Assembly (NCBI GenBank): GCA_007130415.1
Contig: SLSN01000049.1
Location: 1-6,504 of the forward strand
Direction: 5' to 3'
DNA length: 6,504 bases
Source: Patescibacteria group bacterium
GTDB taxonomy: Bacteria > Patescibacteriota > Dojkabacteria > SC72 > T1SED10-24
Of the stretch, positions 1 to 5,804 are shown piece by piece. A program made the translations under genes and the position numbers. The notes under the pieces are model-generated. The model was given only the letters and a program-made list of their open reading frames with translations. It made no database searches and was not told where the DNA came from. Positions within the stretch are counted from its first letter, which is position 1, and each line of letters opens with the position of its first letter.

Positions 1-1752
1 TTTAAACAAAACTTTTTCAGCCTAACAAGCGCACTATGCTTCCTTTACTTCCCAATCATGTACTTTGTCAACCTAATAATACACCATCTACATGGCTTTG
101 ATTTCCAACAACTATATTTCGTCTCAGGTCTCTTAACAATATTGTTCTGGCACACACTATTTGTAATATTCGTACTTAAAGAAAGAATAAGCAAAGTTGA
201 AAAAACCCTTTTTAATTTTGCTTACACCCTAATACCTTTTGCAATATTTCTTCTGATTATAGCCCTCGTTAGAGACTATGGCTCAATAATTTCAACGGAT
301 ATTCTAATACACAAAACCGTATTAAATGGGATGCAAGACCCAAATACTTTTGGAATAATGCCTGCAACATACTCAAACACATTCACAGGACAAGGATATC
401 CAATACTCATGTATCACACATTCCTAAATATGATTACCAATGCATTTACACTACCATTTCACCTGGTTAGCTATTTTGTAGATCTTTTTCTCACCTTAAT
501 CTTTTCCTTGGTAGTTTTTAGATTCTTTACAAAGTATTACAATATACTTTGGGGTATATTGGGAACAACACTAGCATTGCTTACATTTGAAAACTTAGCA
601 TATACCGCACATTTTTTTGTACCTCAAACACTAGCTTTCCTCTTCTTTCTAAAGATTCTAACCGACAGAAAATTAACATTAAAAGAACTCTCTCTAGCAG
701 GCATACTTTTAATTCTAACTCATTTTTTCATAGGGGCTTTTCTAACAGGCTTTTTGATAGTAAAGCACCTATATTTTGATGGTAAATTACTTAAAAAGGA
801 AAACAAAAGTCCAAATTTTCTCTTCTTAGAAACCTTTCTACTTTTTGCTTTCATAATACTACTAAGTGCTGCTGGCTTTAGTATAGAAAAATATTTTCAA
901 ACAGAAACAACAGAATGGTTTGGAAATTTAAGTAATCCAGATTTTGCAAATAAATTTTCAGTACTTTTTAATTTGCTAGGTGCATTATGGCTCTTACTCA
1001 TCTATGCTTTCTTTAGAGTACTAGGTAAGAAAAAAAGAAGTTTGCCTGAGCTAATCGGTTATTTTGGTGTGCTCATAGCATTGGGCGTATACTTTCTTTC
1101 ACCAACCTTTGCTTCGAAATTCCTCTTGGGATTTGGTTTCTTTTCGAGCCTTCTTTTAATTTCTTGGTTCAGTGATATCAATTTTCCAAGGAGATATTTG
1201 CAAATAAGCATTATTGTAATAATAATATCTGCTTACGCTTTTAATTTCAGTAATCAATTTCTTGAACTAACTCGATTTCTTGAGCAGGAGGATGGAAACA
1301 GAACTGCACTAGTTCAAAAAGATGAACCTTTTATACAATTCTGGCAAAAAGAAAACCCAGATTGCGTACTAATCTCTGATCCACAAACTCAACTCGCTAT
1401 ACACTCCTTCGGAGAGGGTATAACAGCGAGAGGAATGTACATGACTTTAAATTCGAGAGAAAAATTAGCAAACTTCATACGCGAACCTTCCCAAAGAAAC
1501 CTTATTCAAATAGTAGAGATTGAAGAACTTGAAAATATCCAAAAGGAAAAAATTTGCATAGGTATATCACAAAGATTAATAGAAATGGCTGAAAGGAACA
1601 GAGCTTGGGAAAGTTTAATTTCTACATACCAAGTAGAACACAGATTTAACTATTTAGAAACAAATCACAACGTTTTTCAATTACTAGATATCTATCCAAG
1701 AGTGTACCTAGATGATTATCATGCTGTATTTCTTGTTAGAGGAGGTAATTAA
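1..1752 (+). CDS. Polytopic membrane protein, GT-C-like glycosyltransferase candidate (5' end outside window)
   Basis: The first in-frame ATG is at 58, but the frame is open back to base 1. The 19 upstream codons read as a hydrophobic stretch (ending ALCFLYFPI) that completes a membrane helix with the residues after the ATG, so the gene very probably starts outside the window. Counting from that ATG, residues 1-400 contain about ten hydrophobic helices (for example 20-40, 52-71, 138-157, 163-180, 211-236, 256-274, 302-320, 332-348, 354-372, 381-397). Residues 73-122 form a polar loop with RDYGSIISTDILIH and, later, GYPILMYHTF. Acidic residues in the first big loop followed by a tyrosine/proline/histidine motif resemble GT-C-fold transferases and related uncharacterised membrane families that use polyprenyl-linked donors. 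Residues 405-564 are soluble and probably face outward. The next gene is convergent and overlaps the stop by 4 bases. Enzymatic function is inferred from topology and neighbours; an O-antigen polymerase-like protein is the main alternative. Confidence 0.75.
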   Translation, partial: FKQNFFSLTSALCFLYFPIMYFVNLIIHHLHGFDFQQLYFVSGLLTILFWHTLFVIFVLKERISKVEKTLFNFAYTLIPFAIFLLIIALVRDYGSIISTDILIHKTVLNGMQDPNTFGIMPATYSNTFTGQGYPILMYHTFLNMITNAFTLPFHLVSYFVDLFLTLIFSLVVFRFFTKYYNILWGILGTTLALLTFENLAYTAHFFVPQTLAFLFFLKILTDRKLTLKELSLAGILLILTHFFIGAFLTGFLIVKHLYFDGKLLKKENKSPNFLFLETFLLFAFIILLSAAGFSIEKYFQTETTEWFGNLSNPDFANKFSVLFNLLGALWLLLIYAFFRVLGKKKRSLPELIGYFGVLIALGVYFLSPTFASKFLLGFGFFSSLLLISWFSDINFPRRYLQISIIVIIISAYAFNFSNQFLELTRFLEQEDGNRTALVQKDEPFIQFWQKENPDCVLISDPQTQLAIHSFGEGITARGMYMTLNSREKLANFIREPSQRNLIQIVEIEELENIQKEKICIGISQRLIEMAERNRAWESLISTYQVEHRFNYLETNHNVFQLLDIYPRVYLDDYHAVFLVRGGN

Positions 1753-2915
1753 AAATCCTTAAGAACGTCCCAATACTGTGCAAAAATTTTCTTGCTAGCA
1801 AAAACTTCATGATTTTTTCTAGCTATTTCTTCATGAAAACTATTTCCTAGTTCAGAAGAATCATTCATTGCTTTCTCAAGAGCATCTGTTAATTTTTTCA
1901 AATCTTTTGCAGGAAACGAGTATTTTTCAAGATCTGAAACCCTAGAAACTTCCATATTGTGAGGTATATCAGACATAACCAAAATACAACCCAAAGCTGC
2001 TGCCTCAACAATTGCAAGAGGTAAACCCTCGCTAAGAGAAGAATTTACATATATTGCTGATTTAGCAAGTAGTGAATGGAACTCCTTCTGGGGCATTAGC
2101 TCATTAACAAAATGTACATTTGCAGGTATTTCATTCCTATTCATCTCATCAAAAAGACATTTTCCCTTACCTATGAGATAAAAATCCCAATCTTTGTACT
2201 TTGAAGATAATTCTAAGTATGCTTTTGCCACAGTATCTGGATCTTTAACTGGTAAAAGTCTTGATGCAAAAACAACTTTTTTCTCTTTTTTCCAACCATC
2301 AAACTGACCAATAACATCTTCTTCAAAACCATTAAGTATTACTATTGCATCATCAACCCTCTTACCATAGCGTCCTCGCACAAATTTCTTAGAAGATTCT
2401 GATACAAAAACATTCTTTTTTGCAAACTTATACACCAAAGAAAATATTGTTCTATCAAGAATATTAGCGAAAAAATTTGCAAAATTGGATTTAAAAGTTC
2501 TAGGTTCAAAACCAGTGTCAATGTAAAGATAATTTACACCATGTATTTTAGCTAAAAGACTAGCAGCGACACTACCAGTAAAATGCCTACCATATACGAT
2601 AAATGTGGACTTACGATTTAACCTCATAATTTTAGAAAGCTTGGAGAGATAACTCAAACCTACAAGAGGATAAAAACCATGGAAAATTTTAAAAGTATTA
2701 AGCTGCACACGATCCACACCATCTTCTCTGTAATACTTGTTTGTATCTCCAGAATAGAAAGCTAAACAATTAAAACCTTTCTCTTTAGCTAGGAACTGTA
2801 ATAGTTGAGAAGCAGCATTTTCTAAGCCACCACCTTGGGGTGGGAAGAGATTACAAACGCTAACATAATCCCATCTTTTCTTAGTTAAATTTTGAAACGA
2901 TAAATAATCTTTCAT
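1749..2915 (-). CDS. Glycosyltransferase family 4 (GT-B fold)
   Basis: Predicted cytoplasmic retaining transferase that moves a sugar from a nucleotide-sugar donor onto a growing glycan. At 388 residues it has normal GT4 length. The N-terminal Rossmann half opens with a hydrophobic strand and a glycine-rich loop (PPQGGGLEN, 25-33), as in GT4 acceptor domains. The C-terminal half carries the donor-site signatures: ASRLLPVKDPD (217-227) with Arg219 and Lys224, the usual diphosphate-binding pair, and SEGLPLAIVEA (295-305), the E-x7-E motif with Glu296 and Glu304. There are no membrane segments. The ATG at 2915 is the only sensible start: a TAG stop codon directly abuts it upstream in frame, and the next in-frame Met is residue 97. 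The first 35 bases overlap the end of the GT2 gene, which implies co-transcription and possibly coupled translation. Sugar and acceptor cannot be told from the sequence. Confidence 0.93.
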   Translation of the reverse strand: MKDYLSFQNLTKKRWDYVSVCNLFPPQGGGLENAASQLLQFLAKEKGFNCLAFYSGDTNKYYREDGVDRVQLNTFKIFHGFYPLVGLSYLSKLSKIMRLNRKSTFIVYGRHFTGSVAASLLAKIHGVNYLYIDTGFEPRTFKSNFANFFANILDRTIFSLVYKFAKKNVFVSESSKKFVRGRYGKRVDDAIVILNGFEEDVIGQFDGWKKEKKVVFASRLLPVKDPDTVAKAYLELSSKYKDWDFYLIGKGKCLFDEMNRNEIPANVHFVNELMPQKEFHSLLAKSAIYVNSSLSEGLPLAIVEAAALGCILVMSDIPHNMEVSRVSDLEKYSFPAKDLKKLTDALEKAMNDSSELGNSFHEEIARKNHEVFASKKIFAQYWDVLKDF

Positions 2916-3711
2916 CTAGCATATCCATAGGTTTAATTCGTTTTTTAGGCAAAATGACGTTTGCCTCCTTAGCAATTTCTAAATCAGAATAACCATTATT
3001 TAAAAACAAATCAACTTTTCTCGCTAATTCAAGCATAATCATTTTGTAAAGCATTAGAAAACCTTTAAAATAGGTTAAACTCTTGCTACTCAATGAATGA
3101 GGTGTATAAATAGCATCTATTGATACATAACCTGAATCTTTACCTAGCCTTCTCATCAATTTGTTAACACTAACAGCCCAGTCATAGCCATTTTCCAAAG
3201 TTAAAAGTTCAGGCAAAATATCTTTACCATAAGCTCTTAAACCACACAGAGGATCAGGAGTTTTGATACCATAGAGGAGAACAAATGATGTTCTAGCCAT
3301 AAAATTAGAAAATTTCTTTTTTAAAGGGATATTTTTATGAAATTTTCGAACACCAGCAACTGCCAAAAGCTCATCCTTTTTTATTTTATTCATAACCTTC
3401 ACCGTATCTCTTTTAGAGTGCTGATTGTCTGCATCTACTGTTACAACATACTTCGTATTTAAATTCAAACAATATCTAAATCCAGACTTCAAAGCAGAAC
3501 CAACACCAACATTTCTTGTGTGTTGTATCAAAATTATTTTCCCAAAACCTTGCAAATACTTTATTATTTCAGCAGATCTATCCGTAGAACCATCATCAAC
3601 AACAACAATATGTTTGGGATTCAAAGAGAGCATCTGCACCAAAACGGTACCTATAGTTTCCTCTTCGTTATAGCAAGGTATCAAGATTGTAAAATCCTTA
3701 TATTTACTCAT
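2881..3711 (-). CDS. Glycosyltransferase family 2, dolichyl/polyprenyl-phosphate sugar synthase-like
   Basis: GT-A-fold enzyme predicted to transfer a sugar from a nucleotide donor, most like the DPM1/DPG-synthase branch that charges polyprenyl phosphate. Seen in the sequence: ILIPCYNEEETIGTVL near the N-terminus (9-24), the nucleotide-binding DDGSTD (39-44), the metal-binding DAD (93-95) and DPLCGLRAY (153-161), equivalent to the D-x-x-[SC]-G-[FL]-R motif of this branch. At 276 residues it is a bare catalytic domain. It lacks the C-terminal membrane helices some relatives carry, though a hydrophobic, amphipathic stretch at 212-237 could lie on the membrane. A Lys/Arg-rich tail (256-260) follows. 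A TAA stop abuts the ATG upstream in frame, which fixes the start. It is first in a two-gene operon with the GT4 gene and is served by a near-consensus promoter. No Shine-Dalgarno sequence is visible; the leader is A/T-rich. Confidence 0.93.
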   Translation of the reverse strand: MSKYKDFTILIPCYNEEETIGTVLVQMLSLNPKHIVVVDDGSTDRSAEIIKYLQGFGKIILIQHTRNVGVGSALKSGFRYCLNLNTKYVVTVDADNQHSKRDTVKVMNKIKKDELLAVAGVRKFHKNIPLKKKFSNFMARTSFVLLYGIKTPDPLCGLRAYGKDILPELLTLENGYDWAVSVNKLMRRLGKDSGYVSIDAIYTPHSLSSKSLTYFKGFLMLYKMIMLELARKVDLFLNNGYSDLEIAKEANVILPKKRIKPMDMLDERLFIVSKFN

Positions 3712-3749
3712 TTATTCTAATAAATAAATTATATATAAATACCTGCTGT

Positions 3750-3778
3750 ATTATACCGAAATAAAGACCTATAGTCAA
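3750..3778 (-). promoter_or_regulatory. Sigma70-type promoter for the GT2-GT4 operon
   Basis: On the minus strand, TTGACT (plus-strand 3773-3778) is followed after exactly 17 bases by TATAAT (3750-3755). That is 5/6 and 6/6 matches to the housekeeping consensus at ideal spacing. Transcription would begin near 3743, leaving a leader of about 30 bases, almost all A/T, before the ATG at 3711. This is the strongest promoter match in the window. Its -35 box coincides with that of the sortase promoter on the other strand. Confidence 0.8.
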
Positions 3779-3800
3779 TATCAGGGTAATATGTTAAAAT
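3772..3800 (+). promoter_or_regulatory. Extended -10 promoter for the sortase-flippase operon
   Basis: TAGTCA (3772-3777, 4/6 match to TTGACA) is followed after 17 bases by TAAAAT (3795-3800, 5/6 match to TATAAT). A TG one base upstream of the -10 (3792-3793) makes an extended -10 element that could offset the weak -35. The start would be near 3807, giving a leader of about 26 bases ahead of the ATG at 3833. Its -35 occupies the same bases as the -35 of the divergent promoter. Confidence 0.55.
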
Positions 3801-3826
3801 TGCTACCATATGATTTGTGCTAAACT
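3800..3826 (+). promoter_or_regulatory. Possible second sortase promoter giving a leaderless transcript
   Basis: TTGCTA (3800-3805) and TAAACT (3821-3826) each match the consensus at 4/6 positions, with a short 15-base spacer and a TG one base before the -10 (3818-3819). Transcription would begin at or very near the ATG at 3833, so the mRNA would be leaderless. This is weaker than the element just upstream, and both may be alternatives for the same gene. Confidence 0.22.
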
Positions 3827-3832
3827 AAAAAA

Positions 3833-4504
3833 ATGGAAAAGAAAAGGCTATTAAGCATCTTTGCAAAAATAAATATAGGATTAGGGATAATAGCAATAAT
3901 ATTTGCGACCGTTACCGTGCTATTTATCGGTTTCCCACAACTTTTTCATTTCTTTAACTTAAGCTCACCTGAAGCAGAATTTACAACCCTAACACAATCC
4001 ATGGAGTCCGACTTTGAGAGATATGGCTCAAAAATAGAGGAAAAGGAAATAGAAGAAGAGGAAGAGAAAAAAGAGGGAAAAATGCTGCCTCCTATTGATT
4101 TTGCATTACCAAATAAAAAACTTCTCAATATACCTAAAATAGGAGTAGAGGGCACAATTCTTGAAGGAGAAGATTACAATACTCTGCTAGAACAAGGTAT
4201 TTGGAGAGTAAACGATTTTGGCACACCAGAAGACGAGTTAGTGATGATACTTGCTTCACACCGTTTTGGCTATATAACCTGGACTAACGAGCATAGAAAC
4301 AAAAATTCCTTTTACAATCTACCAAAAACTGGAGTAGGCGATTATTTAGAAATCGTCTGGAATCAAAGACTTTACAAATATGAAATCTACAAAGTTGAAG
4401 AAAGTACAGAAATCAATGACTATACAGCAGACTTGATCCTTTACACTTGTAAACTTTACAATTCACCAGAACGAATTTTTAGATATGCAAATAGAATAGA
4501 TTAA
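3833..4504 (+). CDS. Membrane-anchored sortase (class D/E-like cysteine transpeptidase)
   Basis: Predicted to cut a C-terminal sorting signal in an exported protein and join it to a cell-wall nucleophile on the outer face of the membrane. A single N-terminal membrane helix (about 13-34) follows a basic MEKKR start, giving a cytoplasmic N-terminus. An exposed linker includes a very acidic run at 69-83, mostly Glu and Lys. The sortase domain covers about 95-223. The catalytic triad is visible: His143 in LASHRFG, Cys206 in LILYTCKLY, and Arg214 in SPERIFRYA, eight residues after the Cys. The Gly usual before the His is Ser here. Length (223) is normal. A TAA three codons upstream fixes the start, and no Shine-Dalgarno is present. 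The flippase gene starts 12 bases after its stop. Class assignment is tentative, and no substrate with an LPxTG-like tail is seen in the window. Confidence 0.9.
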   Translation: MEKKRLLSIFAKINIGLGIIAIIFATVTVLFIGFPQLFHFFNLSSPEAEFTTLTQSMESDFERYGSKIEEKEIEEEEEKKEGKMLPPIDFALPNKKLLNIPKIGVEGTILEGEDYNTLLEQGIWRVNDFGTPEDELVMILASHRFGYITWTNEHRNKNSFYNLPKTGVGDYLEIVWNQRLYKYEIYKVEESTEINDYTADLILYTCKLYNSPERIFRYANRID

Positions 4505-4516
4505 ATCTAATAAAAA

Positions 4517-5749
4517 ATGATTAGAGATTTTTTACCAGGTATAGTACGCGTTTTTTCTAATATCACACCGATATTAATCTTTTTCGTCTTTGCACAAATA
4601 GTTGCAGTCGAAGAACTTGGATTAATCAATTATTTCATATCATTGATAGCCATAATTGGAGTTTTTACAGATTTTGGTCTACCAGAAGCAATTCAAAGAT
4701 TTTTACCCCAGGTTAAAAGCAAAACTCAATTAATAACCTATACCATTAAATTAGAACTTTTAATCGTTTTTCTAGCTGCTTTTACTTTCCTACTTCTCGA
4801 CTTAGTAATGCAACAAACTCTTTCAAAAGGTTTTCTCTTAATTCTACTCCTAGCATTTATATTCTCCGCCTCAAACACAATAATACTAATATTTAATGGC
4901 CTTAGAAACCATAAAAAAGTTACCCAATATTTTGCTGTTTCCTCTGTTCTATTTTTAGCCCTAACATTCATCTTCTATTTTGCATTTAAACTTAACCCTG
5001 TAATTTCATTTTTGACAGCAAGAGCAATCTCATGGGGTATATATACAATAATACCAATAATGAGGCTTAAAAAAGAAAATCTTTTAGAAAAAAGTCCTTT
5101 TGAAGCTAAAAAACACGGAAGATTTAATAAATTTGCCTTAAATACATTCATATACACAGGCGGTTTAACACTATTAACACAATGGGATTCAATTTTGATA
5201 ACGAACATCGATGGAGCATATACAAATGGTATATATAAATCTGTAGCATTCATAGCTTCAATACCCATTGTACTAGTAACCATTTTACACACAAAACTTC
5301 TTCCTCATTTTAGTGATTTAAACTCTAAGGGGAAAATTCAGGGAATCAAAAAAGAGCTCTCCACTTATACAAAATATCTACTTTTGATTCTGGGTTTAGC
5401 TTTCTTTTTACAACTTTTCATATATGAGCCTGCATTAAAAATCTTTCTAGAAGAAGAAATAGTACTAGAAGCTGGGTTTCTTTTCCCTCTGATTTTCCTC
5501 GCAATTTGCCTGCAAATTTTAGCTTCACCATATATATCAGCTTTACAAGCAATTGGACAAGAAAAATTTATTAAAAACCTCATTACAATACAAGTAACAC
5601 TTTTCATCTTTTTTTCAACTTTACTTTATCCAACTTACGGATATAATATCTTTCCAATATTACTAATCATCCTAAATCTTTCTGTACTAACTACAATTTA
5701 CTTTTTCACACACAACAAACTAAATGTAGGGGTAAAAGACTTTTCTTGA
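4517..5749 (+). CDS. Polysaccharide biosynthesis flippase (MOP superfamily, Wzx-like)
   Basis: Integral membrane transporter predicted to move lipid-linked oligosaccharide from the inner to the outer leaflet. The N-terminal part has the family pattern: a first helix (about 14-31), then EELGLINYF (32-40), a second helix and DFGLPEAIQRFLP (52-64), matching the 'lG-x-x-eyG ... D-x-G-l-x-x-a-x-x-R' signature of Wzx/RfbX-type proteins. Roughly twelve hydrophobic helices follow (for example 79-95, 106-127, 139-158, 162-181, 240-258, 286-303, 319-335, 355-371, 376-397), separated by basic cytoplasmic loops (183-204, 264-280). At 410 residues it is slightly shorter than most Wzx proteins but looks intact. 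The start is fixed by an in-frame TAA one codon upstream; an A-run, not a Shine-Dalgarno, precedes the ATG. It shares an operon with the sortase and ends in TGA, the only TGA stop in the window. MurJ or a MATE exporter is less likely, given the N-terminal pattern and the glycosyltransferase neighbours. Confidence 0.88.
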   Translation: MIRDFLPGIVRVFSNITPILIFFVFAQIVAVEELGLINYFISLIAIIGVFTDFGLPEAIQRFLPQVKSKTQLITYTIKLELLIVFLAAFTFLLLDLVMQQTLSKGFLLILLLAFIFSASNTIILIFNGLRNHKKVTQYFAVSSVLFLALTFIFYFAFKLNPVISFLTARAISWGIYTIIPIMRLKKENLLEKSPFEAKKHGRFNKFALNTFIYTGGLTLLTQWDSILITNIDGAYTNGIYKSVAFIASIPIVLVTILHTKLLPHFSDLNSKGKIQGIKKELSTYTKYLLLILGLAFFLQLFIYEPALKIFLEEEIVLEAGFLFPLIFLAICLQILASPYISALQAIGQEKFIKNLITIQVTLFIFFSTLLYPTYGYNIFPILLIILNLSVLTTIYFFTHNKLNVGVKDFS

Positions 5750-5774
5750 CTAAACCAAACCTTTTTACTACAAT
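5746..5774 (+). promoter_or_regulatory. Promoter for the coiled-coil protein gene, overlapping the flippase stop
   Basis: TTGACT (5746-5751, 5/6) and TACAAT (5769-5774, 5/6) are separated by exactly 17 bases. The -35 hexamer contains the TGA stop of the flippase gene (5747-5749). Transcription would start near 5781, leaving a leader of about 24 nearly pure A/T bases before the ATG at 5805. The -35 is identical to that of the GT2-GT4 promoter. Confidence 0.7.
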
Positions 5775-5804
5775 GATATTACTAATTTAAAAAAATAAAA
5801 AAAC

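Noticed and set aside
1685..1724. Small palindromes (TAGATATCTA; ATGATTATCAT) near the end of the membrane protein gene, considered as terminators
   Set aside because: The stems are short and A/T-only with no following T-run; they lie in coding sequence and are expected by chance in AT-rich DNA.
1740..1746. AGGAGGT, a perfect Shine-Dalgarno-like sequence
   Set aside because: It encodes the last residues of the membrane protein and no ATG, GTG or TTG opening a plus-strand frame follows at a suitable distance, so it appears coincidental.
3425..3720. Plus-strand open frames inside the GT2 gene (3425-3673 and 3520-3720)
   Set aside because: They are antisense to a well-supported glycosyltransferase with all its motifs; their translations show no family features.
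3728..3733. A second minus-strand TATAAT closer to the GT2 start
   Set aside because: There is no -35-like hexamer 16-18 bases upstream; it is most easily explained by the A/T-rich leader, and the element at 3750-3778 is far better.
4738..5607. Minus-strand open frames antisense to the flippase, and a similar one at 3946-4155 antisense to the sortase
   Set aside because: They mirror the codon bias of real plus-strand genes and have no recognisable domain, promoter or ribosome-binding site.
5747..5783. Reading TGA as glycine (genetic code 25, as in Absconditabacteria/Gracilibacteria), which would extend the flippase by about 12 codons
   Set aside because: All other genes are full length under the standard code with no internal TGA needed, and the TGA falls at a natural end of the protein and inside a promoter.
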